Program-made: the position numbers and the translations under genes | From: CAZXSK01 sp964642855 | GTDB taxonomy: Bacteria > Planctomycetota > Phycisphaerae > SM23-33 | NCBI GenBank assembly: GCA_964642855.1 | Contig: CAZXSK010000038.1 | Coordinates: 1 to 40,554, forward strand | Length of the DNA stretch: 40,554 nucleotides | Direction of reading: 5' to 3' | In this document: positions 23,228 through 33,381 of the stretch, piece by piece | How positions within the stretch are numbered: the first letter of the stretch is position 1 | Layout: the number at the start of each line of letters is the position of its first letter | The notes under the pieces: generated by a model | Seen by the model: only the letters and a program-made list of their open reading frames with translations | Told to the model about the DNA's origin: nothing | Databases searched by the model: none

Positions 23228-25063
23228 TGGTTGCCAGACGGCTTGGATGTCGGGCGTATTGGACACGATCTCCACGCCGGGGGCGTCCGAGATCCGCTCA
23301 ACGCTTTTCCTCGACGCCCCGGGCAGCAGCATATAGGCGTAGGTCGCTCCGTCGGGCTTCTCGCCGTGGTCGACCCACGCCTGGAACACGCTGCCGGTGA
23401 TCTTGCGGTTCGACTGGCTTCGATTAATGTCCGACCAGCGGCCGGTTCTTGGCTCCACAACCGCCGATGCGCTGGTCTTGCCCAGCAGCACATAGCCCAC
23501 GCCGTCGTGGTGGATCCACGATGCGCTCCGGATCTGCCTTGCATCCCGGCTGCCGGTCACGTCGACGTCCGCTGACAGATCGCCTCGGCCGAAGCACTGG
23601 TTGAGGGTCGTATGCACGGGCTCGTTGCCGTCGCATTTGATGCCGGCCCCGAGGCACACGATGCGGTCGTCGAGCATCGCCCAGAACTTGCGGGCGGTGA
23701 CGTTGTCCTTCCGGTAGTCGTACACAGCCAGGCCGTACCGGCCGTCGGACGCGCCGCCGACGAAACGGGTCTTCCCACGCGCGCCGCCTCCCCACCTGCA
23801 TTCCGGCAGGGGACCGGTCTCCTGCTCGACGGTGATCCCGGGCAGATGACGCCAGTCCCACAGCGGGAAGATGCCCCGGTACTCCTTGCCGTGGCGAATC
23901 AGGAACTGAACGCCTGCGCCCATGTACCAGTTCCGCAAGCCTTCCCCGTTGCCGCTTTCGGTGGCGACCACGCGTGTCGAGGCCATGTTGACCGACGAAT
24001 AGAACTGCTCGCGCCGGTGGATCATGATGTCGGACCGCCAGTAATGACGATTGCCCGTGAGAGGCAGTGCTTCCTTGTGTTGTTCGAGGCGGGCGATGAG
24101 TTGCCTGAGCCCATCGGCGCGGGGAATGTCCTGCAGGTCGACCAGCCGCTTGACGGGGGAGAGAAGCCTGCGAGTATCCGGACGGGCTGCGCTTGCTCGC
24201 GACGTTTCCCGGCCCCTTGCGCCGTACTCGGCCACGCCGCGGTACATCATCCACTGCTGGCCCTCCAGCAGGAAGTCGACGAACGTCTTGAGCTTGTCGT
24301 CGGACAGCGCGAATTCAGTGCCGTGAGTGAGGACGACGAAGTCGGCGACGTCGTCCATGAAGCCTGCGCCGTAGCCATACGAGTACAGTTGTGGCCCGTG
24401 CTGGTGGAAGCTGAAGTCGGCCTGGATACCCTCGTCGTCGGTAATGCCGACCGTGGAGCGGATACGTTCGGCCGCGGAGTCTACGCGGTTCGGGTCGCCG
24501 GTCAGCACGCCCTCGGTCATGGCGACCCGGGCAGTCCAGACGAGGTTCTGGCCGGTCATCCTGTCGATGCGGGTGCGGGCGCGGGGCAGGATCTTGATCG
24601 CCTTGCCGCGGAGGTCGGCTTCGAGATCGTCGCCGACGAGGATAAGGATCTCGGCCATTTGCGTGGGAGAGCCGATCTCATTCTGCCACCAGTTGGTAGA
24701 CTTCGGGTCGCGCTGGATCCAGCACGCGAGGCCCTGCTCGATCGCCTTCTGAAGGACGGCGTCGTTGGGGTCGGTGAACTCCGGATGCGCCCAAGCCCGC
24801 GCGAGCATCACGATGCGGCTGAGGTGAGTGCGAGGATTCCAGTTGGTGCGGTCGGAAGCTGTGTAGTTCACGTCCGGGAAGCTGCCGTCGGTTTTCTGGG
24901 CTGAGAGGATATCTCGGATACTGTCTGCGGTGGGGGCACCCCGGCGGAGGTAGAGTTTCTGCATGCGGGTTTTCAGAGCGGCCACGTCATTGCCTCCGGA
25001 GCATGGGACAGCAGCGAGGAAGAGAGCGAGTATCGCGACGGTCCGGAACGGTTGGTACGTCAT
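23228..25063 (-). CDS. Polysaccharide lyase family 8-like enzyme, C-terminus lost in gap
   Basis: At least 612 residues. It has a signal peptide (about 1-24), then an alpha/alpha-toroid of PL8 type, then beta-sandwich sequence up to the gap. Family motifs are clear: NWWQNEIGSP at residues 124-133, TGQNLVW near 170-176, and SFHQHGPQLYSYGYG, in which His222 and Tyr231 have the spacing of the catalytic His and Tyr. GRETSR near 285 fits the catalytic Arg. PL8 enzymes cleave uronic-acid polymers such as hyaluronan, chondroitin or xanthan by beta-elimination outside the cytoplasm. The ATG at 25063 has GAGGTG upstream; the TTG one codon earlier is not needed. The gene is divergent from tldD. Confidence 0.85.
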
Positions 25064-25207
25064 CAATTCACCTCATCTGATTGCTTGGATGCGGGGAAAG
25101 CGAGTATACCACGAATACCGCCGGAAACGACCGATGGGTCGAGGAGGCGGTTGAAGCGAAGCCCGCAGGCGGATAGAGTGGCCGGACCGCCACCGAGGGA
25201 GAACAGC

Positions 25208-26572
25208 ATGAAGGATCGACTGACCGAAGCGCTCCGCCGCGCCGACGCCGATTACGCCGAAATCCGGTTCGAACAGGAAGATCAGACGCAGATCGCCTAT
25301 CGCGGCGAGGAGGTGGAGCATGCCTCCAGCGGCAAGATGGCAGGGGGGATTGTGCGGGCCTGCGTGAAGGGTGGCTGGGGGGTGTCGACGTTCGATTCCC
25401 TGGACGATCTCGACCACCGCGTGGCCGAGGCATGCGAGTCGGCAAGGCTGGTCGGGCGCGAGACGACGGAACTGGCCGAGGTGGAGCCGGTAGATCGAGA
25501 GAATCCGGCGGATCTCGATCGGGACTTCCGCGGCGTACCGATGGACGAGAAGCTCGCGCTGCTGGGGAGGTACAACGACCTGCTGCTCGGGGCGGACGAG
25601 AGCATCATGACGACCATGTCCGCGTATCGCGAGAAGTTCAGGCGCGTGCATTTCGCCTCGACTCGCGGAGCGTATTTCATGGATGAAAGGCCCAGCGTGA
25701 CGGCGATCTTCCTGGCCGTGGCGCGTGACGGCGGACTGATCCAGCAGGCCCATGATAGCGCTGCCTCGGCGACGAGCTTCGACGCTGTCCTCGGGCTGGA
25801 AGAAATGGTTACGGAGACAGGCAAGAGAGCCGCGGCGCTGCTGAAGGCTCCTTCCTGCGAGGCGGGCAAGACGACGGCTGTACTGGATCCCAAGCTGGGG
25901 GGCGTGTTCGCCCACGAGGCATTCGGGCATCTTTCGGAGGCTGACTTCCTGCACGAGAATCCGAAGATGCGCGACTTGATGCACCTCGGCCGGGAGATGG
26001 GCGTCAAGGAGCTGAACATCTACGACGACGGCTCACTGGGGCAGACCGTCGCGACCCATCCGTGCGACGACGAAGGCACGCCTACCGGGCGAACCATGCT
26101 GATTGAGAACGGCGTGCTTGCCGGCCACCTCCATTCGCTGGAGACAGCTGCCAAAATGGGCGAGAAGCCGACCGGAAATGCGCGAGCGATCGGCAGGGGT
26201 TTTGCTCCCATCGTGCGGATGACCAATACGTGCATCGCTCCGGGCGACAAGTCGTTCGACGAGTTGATCGGCGGGATCGACAACGGCATCTATGCCTGCA
26301 ACATGTTCGGCGGCCAGACCATGATGGAAATGTTCACGTTCTCGGCTGCCTATGGCTACCGGATTGAGAACGGTCAGCTTGGCGAGCTGGTCCGCGACGT
26401 AGTCCTGACGGGCAATGTGTTTGAGACGCTCAATAGCATCGACGGCTTCGGGGACGACTTCACGTTGATCGAAGCAGGAGGTGGGTGTGGCAAGGGTGGC
26501 CAGTCGCCGTTGCCGGTTACGTTCGGCTCGCCGCACCTTCGGATTCGGGACGTGGTCGTGGGCGGACAATAG
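25208..26572 (+). CDS. tldD: TldD/PmbA family metalloprotease, TldD subunit
   Basis: A 454-residue protein. TldD pairs with TldE (PmbA) in a cytoplasmic protease that takes an unfolded peptide into an inner chamber; known roles are microcin B17 maturation and CcdA degradation. The zinc-site motif HEAFGH is at residues 236-241 (His236, Glu237, His241). The C-terminal half has FGGQTMMEMFTFSA and GGGCGKGGQSPLPVTFGSP, typical of the family. The ATG has GGGAG upstream; the longer frame to 25052 is unsupported. tldE follows after 14 bases, so they form an operon. No ribosomal-peptide precursor is visible in the window. Confidence 0.93.
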   Translation: MKDRLTEALRRADADYAEIRFEQEDQTQIAYRGEEVEHASSGKMAGGIVRACVKGGWGVSTFDSLDDLDHRVAEACESARLVGRETTELAEVEPVDRENPADLDRDFRGVPMDEKLALLGRYNDLLLGADESIMTTMSAYREKFRRVHFASTRGAYFMDERPSVTAIFLAVARDGGLIQQAHDSAASATSFDAVLGLEEMVTETGKRAAALLKAPSCEAGKTTAVLDPKLGGVFAHEAFGHLSEADFLHENPKMRDLMHLGREMGVKELNIYDDGSLGQTVATHPCDDEGTPTGRTMLIENGVLAGHLHSLETAAKMGEKPTGNARAIGRGFAPIVRMTNTCIAPGDKSFDELIGGIDNGIYACNMFGGQTMMEMFTFSAAYGYRIENGQLGELVRDVVLTGNVFETLNSIDGFGDDFTLIEAGGGCGKGGQSPLPVTFGSPHLRIRDVVVGGQ

Positions 26573-26586
26573 AGAGGAAAGTACCG

Positions 26587-27912
26587 ATGCGAACATCGAT
26601 GGTCGACGACGCACGCGAGAGATTGCAGAAGGGCGTCGAACTCGCCCGCAGCCGGGGCGCGCAGGCGGCGAGGATCCATTTCAGCCAGCGAGAGCGAACG
26701 GGTTGTGATTTCGATGCCGGGCGGCTGAAGGAGGTCAGCAGCGACCAGAGCGTGCGGTTCGAGGTGGAGGTGATAACGGACGGGCGGAGCGGCTCTGCGA
26801 TGGGTAACGATCTGCGTGAGCTCGAAGACATCATCGACCGCGCGCTGACGCTCGCCCGGGCGGGTAGCGATGCGCATTTCGACGCGTACCCCGCAGCCGG
26901 CGAGCTGGCGGAAGTGAAGATGCACTCCAACCGGACGGTTGAGCTTACGCGTGAGCGGATGATCGAGGCCTGTCAGTTGTACGTCAACCGGATGAAGGAC
27001 TTCGATGCGGACCTGCACGTCGAGGCGGGCTGCGAGAAGCAGGAAACCGAGTCGGTGATCGTGACATCGGGCGGGGTGTGCGAGACCCTCCGCGGAACGC
27101 GATGGCGCCTGGGCGGGCACGTGCAGCGAACTGAGGGCACGAGCATGCTGTTCGTCGGCTCGGGCAGGAGCTGGCGGGACGCCGGCGAGTTGTTCGATCC
27201 CGAGTTCATCACGGCTGAGACATTGCGCGATCTTCAGCGGGGTCAGTCCACAGCGCCCAGCGGCGAGGGTAGGATGACCGTACTGCTGCCACCCAGCCTG
27301 ACAGCCCGGTTGTTCAAGGCGCTGGAGATGGGCGTCAATGGCCGGAATGTCGCGAGAGGCAACTCGCCGCTGGAAGGCCGCATCGGGGAGCAGGTTCTGG
27401 ACCCGTCGATCACGCTGACCGACGACCCTCATGCCGACTACGCCGACGGGGCTACCGCGGTCACCAGCGAGGGAGTGCCCACGCGGGCGACCTCCATTTT
27501 CGAGAACGGTGTGCTGCGGACATTCCTGTACGATCTGGACTCGGCTGGCTTGGCTGGCGACGGGGCAGAGCCCACCGGGCACGACGGGTGCAGTCCGTGG
27601 AGCCTGACGATTCCGGGCGGACAGAAGCCATCCGAGCAACTGCTCTCGGAGACCGACGACGGGCTTTACATTGCGCAACTCCTGGGGTTCGGCCAGGGGA
27701 ACCTGATTAACGGCGACTTCTCGTGCAACGTGGGCCTCGGATTCCGCGTGAAGGGGGGCGAAATCGTCGGCCGGGTGAAGGATACGATGGTGGCCGGGAA
27801 CATCTACGAACTGCTCAAGAGCGACGTGGAACTGTCCAGCGATGTCGAACCCACGATTCGAATGCCTTACCTGAAGGTCCGTGGGATCAGCGTGGCGAGT
27901 TCCGGCGAATAG
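26587..27912 (+). CDS. pmbA: TldE/PmbA partner subunit
   Basis: A 441-residue partner of TldD. It has the same overall fold, but no HExxxH motif is present, as is usual for TldE, which is the non-catalytic half of the heterodimer. Conserved text includes NGRNVARGNSPLEGRIGEQV and GNLINGDFSCNVGLGFRVKGG (given by parts), shared by the TldE/PmbA branch. The ATG is 14 bases after the tldD stop codon and has AGAGGA upstream. It converges on a minus-strand gene with 55 bases between stops. Confidence 0.92.
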   Translation: MRTSMVDDARERLQKGVELARSRGAQAARIHFSQRERTGCDFDAGRLKEVSSDQSVRFEVEVITDGRSGSAMGNDLRELEDIIDRALTLARAGSDAHFDAYPAAGELAEVKMHSNRTVELTRERMIEACQLYVNRMKDFDADLHVEAGCEKQETESVIVTSGGVCETLRGTRWRLGGHVQRTEGTSMLFVGSGRSWRDAGELFDPEFITAETLRDLQRGQSTAPSGEGRMTVLLPPSLTARLFKALEMGVNGRNVARGNSPLEGRIGEQVLDPSITLTDDPHADYADGATAVTSEGVPTRATSIFENGVLRTFLYDLDSAGLAGDGAEPTGHDGCSPWSLTIPGGQKPSEQLLSETDDGLYIAQLLGFGQGNLINGDFSCNVGLGFRVKGGEIVGRVKDTMVAGNIYELLKSDVELSSDVEPTIRMPYLKVRGISVASSGE

Positions 27913-27967
27913 GCGCACGGAATTCCGCGGATGGTCCGGTTTCGAAAGTCGTCAGATGCGACGGAGG

Positions 27968-29182
27968 CTACTTGCTTGCCGTCAAAGCCTGGACGATCTG
28001 TGCCTGGGCGATGGCATGCTCTTCCCAACTCTTGGCAAGCTTGCTGAAGAACTCCGGGTCTTCGGGCATGTAGAGCGCCCGCTGGATGGCCTCGGAGACT
28101 GATGCGCCGCTCTTGACGTGATCAAGCACGTCCCGGAACTGGTCGCGCGTAAGTCGAGACTGGAGGAAGTCGGCCAGGCTGTGCGACTCGGCGTAGAACA
28201 GCGACGGCTTGTCCTTCAGGTCGACAGGGGAGTAAATCACCAGCTTGTCGAGGGGGATCTTGGCGTCGCCGGCCAGTGCGGCTCCGGCCAGCAGGATACG
28301 TCGATTGTCGACGGTGGATTCTGCGAGCATGGCCAGCCCTTCGTTGAGGAACAGCGGCGCGCCGGCGTCGCCGAAGAACTCGTGGGTGACCAGGTGGCAG
28401 GTCTCGTGGGGCAGGACGCGGTCGAGCATGGTCGAAGCAAAGTTGCCCTCACTGTCGAGTTGGGTCAGATCGATGCGCCGGATGATTTCGCCGGACTGAG
28501 TCTCGATCGAGAATCCTCCGCCGGACCATTCACGGGCACTGTTTGCGTTGGCGAGAAACTCCTTCCGCGTCGGCCAGACGTGAATGTCTACGCTGTGAGC
28601 GTACTCCTGGCCGGGCAGGATGCTGCGGCAGATACGCTGGAGAGAACTCTCCGCCTCTTCGGCGACGAGCTTGGCGAGTTCGGCGTTGCGGGCTCGGACC
28701 ACGAAGTGATCGCTGGATTCCGTGTATGTTTTGTCGTCGACTTCGGCCAGTTGTTTCCGCTGCCTGTCGGTGAGTCGCTCGGAAGGGGCTGAGGTCTCAA
28801 CCGTGGAGCGGATGCGGGTCTGGCAATGCTGCACCCGACCGAGGATTGCCTTACGGAGGCGGCGGGAGTCGCAGTCTGCAAGGAAGAGTTTGTAAGCCCG
28901 CACGGCCGAGGCATAATGCCCACGTTTTTCACGAGCCGCTGCAACCACCAGCCAGGCGCGATCTACCGGCTGCTGCCCGCGGGAGGCGAGAACCGAAGCG
29001 GAGAGCTCCGCAGCGATGAAATCGCCTTCCTGGAACTGGTCGATGGCCTGGTGAAGCTGATGGGTGTCGGAGGGTCCATCCAGACCATAAGACGCCACCA
29101 GGCGCGCGCCTCCGAAGGAGGCAACAGCCAGCAGCCCGGCCGCGGCCAGTGTCCGTGCGGTGATGCGAGCGGTTCTATTCAT
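27968..29182 (-). CDS. Exported gluzincin-type (peptidase MA-like) protein
   Basis: A 404-residue protein with an N-terminal signal or anchor segment (TLAAAGLLAVASFGGARLV), a helical region of about 100 residues resembling TPR, and a C-terminal zinc-protease-like domain. The HExxH motif is HETCH (His259, Glu260, His263), with Glu281 in FLNEGLAML as third ligand, the gluzincin pattern. I chose the ATG at 29182, which overlaps the upstream gene's last codons and has AAGGATGAG upstream. It is coupled to the TPR gene before it. Likely role: processing of exported proteins; the substrate is unknown. Confidence 0.75.
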   Translation of the reverse strand: MNRTARITARTLAAAGLLAVASFGGARLVASYGLDGPSDTHQLHQAIDQFQEGDFIAAELSASVLASRGQQPVDRAWLVVAAAREKRGHYASAVRAYKLFLADCDSRRLRKAILGRVQHCQTRIRSTVETSAPSERLTDRQRKQLAEVDDKTYTESSDHFVVRARNAELAKLVAEEAESSLQRICRSILPGQEYAHSVDIHVWPTRKEFLANANSAREWSGGGFSIETQSGEIIRRIDLTQLDSEGNFASTMLDRVLPHETCHLVTHEFFGDAGAPLFLNEGLAMLAESTVDNRRILLAGAALAGDAKIPLDKLVIYSPVDLKDKPSLFYAESHSLADFLQSRLTRDQFRDVLDHVKSGASVSEAIQRALYMPEDPEFFSKLAKSWEEHAIAQAQIVQALTASK

Positions 29183-30440
29183 CGGACAACTCATCCTTGA
29201 GTACCTTCCGAAGCGAATCCATTTTCTTGATGTCTGCTTTGGCCCATTGAATCTCGAGGACCAGTTCGCGTTCGTAGTTGCTGGCGAGGTCGAGAATCTG
29301 TTCGAGTGCGTCGGTGATGTTGTTGACCCGGTGGACGAGTTGCAGAACCATGGTCCGGTACGCCTTGGGAGACATGTTTCTCGTCCCCAGCTTGTCGATC
29401 AGCTTGTCGAACCGATCGGCATCGGCTTCGATGCCCTCGCGTATGCTGCTGATTTCCCGGCGTGCGACCTCGACGCGATACGTTCTGGAGATGTCTTCCA
29501 CGAGCGCATCGGCGCGATCGAAGGCGGCCAGGGCACGGGTGATCTTTGACCGGGCGGCGTCCGGGTCGGTGGCGTCGTCTTTGCGGGCCTCGGCCAGCAG
29601 CTTCCTTCCTGCGTCGATGTCTTCCTTCGCCTTCTGGCGGAGGATCGCATCAAGGGCCTTGGGGTGCTTCAGCGAGATCGGCCCGGCTTTGAAGATCGGC
29701 TCGGTGTCGTCCAGCAGCGCCGACGACGGGGGATAGTCCTCTTCCAGAAGCACCATGCCATCGTCGTTGTCATCCAGGACTTCGGCAATGGCACGATAGC
29801 GGATCTTCTCGGGCGTGATCCGAGTGTTCTCCTGGACCTGCCCGAGCGCTTCGAACACTTCAGCAGCCTCGCTGAATTCGCCGGTACGCATCAGAGCCAA
29901 GCCCTCAATCCAGGCGACGGCTGTTGCCTGCTCGGAGGTGGTGACCACTTCCTCCAGGGCTGGCAGATACGTCTCGATAAGCTCCGGATACTCCCCAGCC
30001 TGGAGTTTGCTGCGGGCGAGTTCCATCGCTTTGTCCGTGGTCAGCCACTCCTTGTCGACCTGCACGTGCCCAAGCTGTTTGTGAGCGTCCTTATGGTCCG
30101 GCGAGAGCGTGATGACTTTCTCGAAGATCGAGACAGCCTTGCCGTCGAGATCGTTCTCTCGGGCCCACACGCCGGCGTTGTAGAGTGCCTGGACGTTCTC
30201 CCGGCGAATTTCTGCGAGCTTGCTCTCCAGTTCCTGGGCGGGGGTAGGCTTCTTGACGATCCGACTGATCTGGGATCTGGGGAACCGGAGAGTAGCATAG
30301 GCCAGTTCGATGACGATCTCGTCGTCGTCCTCGGAGACCGTGCCGGTAAACGTGCGCCCGTCGGTGAGGACAAGGGTGTCCGCCACCGCGAGGCTGGCGA
30401 GCATCCCCAGCAGAATGACGATCACAGCCGCTCTTGCCAT
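29175..30440 (-). CDS. Exported TPR protein with SH3-like start
   Basis: A 421-residue exported protein. The signal peptide ends near Ala20. A short beta-barrel-like stretch follows (TLVLTDGRTFTGTVSEDDDEIVIELA), of the type often seen in planctomycete exported TPR proteins. Then come TPR-like helices (ALYNAGVWARENDLDGKAVSIFEKVITLSPDHKDAHKQLG by parts), then a long helical, charged C-terminal half with coiled-coil character. The last codons overlap the start of the protease gene, so the two proteins are made together and may form a complex. The ribosome binding site is weak. Confidence 0.75.
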   Translation of the reverse strand: MARAAVIVILLGMLASLAVADTLVLTDGRTFTGTVSEDDDEIVIELAYATLRFPRSQISRIVKKPTPAQELESKLAEIRRENVQALYNAGVWARENDLDGKAVSIFEKVITLSPDHKDAHKQLGHVQVDKEWLTTDKAMELARSKLQAGEYPELIETYLPALEEVVTTSEQATAVAWIEGLALMRTGEFSEAAEVFEALGQVQENTRITPEKIRYRAIAEVLDDNDDGMVLLEEDYPPSSALLDDTEPIFKAGPISLKHPKALDAILRQKAKEDIDAGRKLLAEARKDDATDPDAARSKITRALAAFDRADALVEDISRTYRVEVARREISSIREGIEADADRFDKLIDKLGTRNMSPKAYRTMVLQLVHRVNNITDALEQILDLASNYERELVLEIQWAKADIKKMDSLRKVLKDELSDE

Positions 30441-30792
30441 CGCGTAAATCCCAACTGCCCGCTCGCGCAGGGCCTATCCCTGCGCATCGAAGAGCTTATT
30501 GCCAGTATAACGATTGCATATGACTGCAAAAGGGTTCTTTTGCGGTTTTCTCATGCGATTTTCCGCTCGATCGGGCAGACACATCTGGCTGGCAAAGGTT
30601 AGTCTCCGCTGTGCTTAGGTGTACTCGGCCGCTCGAGGAACAGGGAGGAACGCGCTTGCTTTGTCCGAGTGGGGGCCTGGCTGAGCCGTATCGGGAGTAA
30701 GGGGATGGAGCTCCGAGCGGAACTCCCCACCGGGTGAAGGGGTTCTACTCACAGAATGTATGCAAGCAGCGAATCCTACACGGAGAACAAAG
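30441..30792. other. Divergent intergenic region with hairpins
   Basis: About 350 bases lie between the divergent TPR gene and the heparinase-like gene. I see a terminator-like hairpin at 30524-30550 pointing to the right, and a second stem near 30708-30727 (GGAG-c-TCCG / CGGA-a-CTCC). No gene and no strong promoter can be read. Confidence 0.45.
30524..30550 (+). terminator. Terminator-like hairpin in a divergent region
   Basis: CTGCAAAAG and CTTTTGCGG pair around a GGTT loop, followed by TTTTC on the plus strand. No plus-strand gene ends nearby, so it could be an attenuator in the leader of the heparinase-like gene or the end of an unseen small RNA. Confidence 0.4.
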
Positions 30793-33381
30793 ATGACGGC
30801 TGATATGCGGATACGGCTGGTGGCGGTGGGAGTGATTTTGGCGGCGGTCGGCGGGGTGGCTTCTGCCGGGCCCAAGGATGTCGAGCATCCCTTCCTCCTC
30901 TGGACGCCCGAAGAAGCCAAGGCCATCGCCAGACGCCTGGACAGCGATCCGGAAGCGAAGATCCAATATGAGAAAATGGTCGAGTACTCCAAGCACCCGA
31001 AGAACGGCCATCCGACGCTGCTGAACCTGTTCCGGTACATGGTGATGGGCGACGAGGAGGCAGGCCAGAGGGAGAAAGCTCAACTGCTTAGGTTCGCCGG
31101 TTCGGTTCCCGAGCCGCTGACCAAAGCGTTCCAGGAGAAAGCCAAGGGCAAGAAGTGGGTGCGGGGCAATGCCAGCTTCTCCGACCGGCACATGCGAGAC
31201 GAGCAGACACTCAACGTCCTGCGCTATGACATCTTCTACAACGAACTCACCGACAAGCAGCGGGAAGACATTGAGAAATCGTTCCGCGCGTACATTGACT
31301 TCCACGTATCCGGACATCGGCCATGGCATCCGGACTTCCGGTACGGGCGCATGACCTGGCTGCCGAACATGCACTGGCCCAGGACCATCGGTACGCATTT
31401 GATGGCCGTGGCAATGAAAGACGAAGAACTCACCAAGAAGATGTTCAACTCCACGGGAGGGTGGAAGTACTTCTTTGACGACTATTTAGGCGACCATGCC
31501 TTCTACATGGAGGAATTCGGCAAGTACTACTCGAACATCGGAACGATGATGATGTACTGCGAAGGCCTGCATGAACTCGGGCTGGACCAGTACGGCTACG
31601 GGTACGAAGGCAAGGGCGGGGCGACCATGAAGAAGTTCATGGAGATGTTCTTCGCCATCGGATATCCCGCCACGAAGATTCCCGGCGGGAGGGATATCTA
31701 CACCGTCGTAAGCATGGGCGACACGCCCAGCAGCCAGTTTGGCATCCACGGACTGGGCGACGACACCCAGGTGGCGGGCTATCTCCCCAACGGCAAGGGA
31801 GGGACGCGCCGGTTCGGGGCATCGCGTATGAACGGCCCGCTGCCCAAGCTCCGCCTGCCGATGTGGTACGAGATGGCAGACGTCCGCTGGCCAGAGGCCG
31901 GGTTCGACTACTTCCTCGCGAAGATGCGCAAGCCCGGCGAGAAGAAGTACTATCCCAGCCTCTACTTCGGGCTCGAACCGATCGATCCTGACAAGGTCAG
32001 CCCGCCCGACGTCGAGAGCTATGTCGCCATGCAGCGGGGATTTGCCATGCTGCGGGCGGAAGAGTCGCCGAAATACTGGGAATCGCCCAAGCCAGCCGTG
32101 GCGCTGCAGTTCGGCATGTACTATGTGCACTACGCCCACGACTGCTTCTCGTTGTTGGGATACTGGGCGAAGAACCGCCCGATCTACGTTCGAGGATGGG
32201 GCGGCCGGGGCGGCGAAACCAATGAGAGCATCAAACGCCATCCGCGGGGCTATATCGGTGGGCATCCGTGGCATGACACTGTCCGCGGACACGCCGGTGG
32301 CGTGGTGGTCGATAACCTCAAGGCCATGCCCATCGCCAGCGGCGAGAACGGTCTGGAGAATCATCGCATCCGCAAGGGGTTCCACCCGGCCGTGAAGTTC
32401 GCAGCCGGGCGGGTCAAGCCCACGGAGATCACCGACACCCATTGGGTCTTCAACGAAGAGAAAGACGAGATGGAGGTCGTAGAGGTCAAGAGCGTGCGGG
32501 GGATCTATCCCGGCGTGGATCTCGAGCGCGGACTGTTCCTGACCGACGAGTACTTATTCGATGTCTTCTGGTTGATGTCGGACAAGCCCCGGCAGTATGA
32601 CTGGCACGTGACGTCGATGGGCTCGCACAAGCTTTCCGAAGCGCAGGGCTGGGTGTCTACGACCGAACTGAATGGCTCGATGCTGTACAGGGACGTCGAT
32701 GCCCCCCAGAGCAATTCGGACAAGCAGAAGCCCCATGGCAATGATCTGACCAATGTTCGCAAGGCGAAGTTGGCCGACAACACCTGGTCGACGGTCATCC
32801 TGCAGGACTGTGCGATGGAGGATGTCAGTAAGAGTCATCTCGGTAAGGCCTGGTACGACCGGGGTGTGGGCGTCCGCGTGACCATGCTCGGCGAGAAGGG
32901 CACAGTCGCCTACGCGGGGACTCCTCCTTACGGCGGCAAGCGGGGCAAGGGCCAACTGCCCGAGACCGGCGGAGCGACGCTTATTGTTCGCCGCAGGACG
33001 GAAGACACCCTCTTCGTGGCGTTGCACGAGCCCTTCGAGGGCGGCATGGAGAGGGCGCCCGATACCAAGCTCACCTCCATCGCCAAAGACGCTGACAAGG
33101 GCCTGGCTGTGAGGATCGAGGGCGAAGGCTTTGACGACCGAGTGCTGATGGCCCTGGGCGAGGACATCGACAAACCTGTCACGCTTTCGGGCAATGGTGA
33201 GTCGTTCACGTTCTCCGATTACGCCCACGTTCGCATCACGGGCAAGGCGGTTGAGGTCAGCGGAAAGCTCTCCGCGTTGAAGCTGCGGGTGCCCAAGGGC
33301 GCTGAGAGACTGACCATCAATGGAAAGGCGGTCGATGCGAAGGTCTCCGGCGGATTGCTGAACTGGTCGGCAGGGGGGTAG
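30793..33381 (+). CDS. Heparinase II/III family protein (polysaccharide lyase-like)
   Basis: An 862-residue exported protein. The signal peptide spans about residues 1-24. A helical toroid domain is followed by a beta-sandwich domain with heparinase II/III-type motifs: HYAHDCFSLLGYW near 446-458 and WHDTVRGHAGGVVVDNL near 493-509, the latter like the S/W-H-N-T-V-x-V-D-G region. Family enzymes cleave acidic polysaccharides (heparin, alginate, other uronates) in the periplasm or outside. I chose the ATG at 30793 with GGAGAAC upstream; starts at 30760 and 30805 are less likely. It stands alone and ends before a hairpin. Confidence 0.8.
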   Translation: MTADMRIRLVAVGVILAAVGGVASAGPKDVEHPFLLWTPEEAKAIARRLDSDPEAKIQYEKMVEYSKHPKNGHPTLLNLFRYMVMGDEEAGQREKAQLLRFAGSVPEPLTKAFQEKAKGKKWVRGNASFSDRHMRDEQTLNVLRYDIFYNELTDKQREDIEKSFRAYIDFHVSGHRPWHPDFRYGRMTWLPNMHWPRTIGTHLMAVAMKDEELTKKMFNSTGGWKYFFDDYLGDHAFYMEEFGKYYSNIGTMMMYCEGLHELGLDQYGYGYEGKGGATMKKFMEMFFAIGYPATKIPGGRDIYTVVSMGDTPSSQFGIHGLGDDTQVAGYLPNGKGGTRRFGASRMNGPLPKLRLPMWYEMADVRWPEAGFDYFLAKMRKPGEKKYYPSLYFGLEPIDPDKVSPPDVESYVAMQRGFAMLRAEESPKYWESPKPAVALQFGMYYVHYAHDCFSLLGYWAKNRPIYVRGWGGRGGETNESIKRHPRGYIGGHPWHDTVRGHAGGVVVDNLKAMPIASGENGLENHRIRKGFHPAVKFAAGRVKPTEITDTHWVFNEEKDEMEVVEVKSVRGIYPGVDLERGLFLTDEYLFDVFWLMSDKPRQYDWHVTSMGSHKLSEAQGWVSTTELNGSMLYRDVDAPQSNSDKQKPHGNDLTNVRKAKLADNTWSTVILQDCAMEDVSKSHLGKAWYDRGVGVRVTMLGEKGTVAYAGTPPYGGKRGKGQLPETGGATLIVRRRTEDTLFVALHEPFEGGMERAPDTKLTSIAKDADKGLAVRIEGEGFDDRVLMALGEDIDKPVTLSGNGESFTFSDYAHVRITGKAVEVSGKLSALKLRVPKGAERLTINGKAVDAKVSGGLLNWSAGG

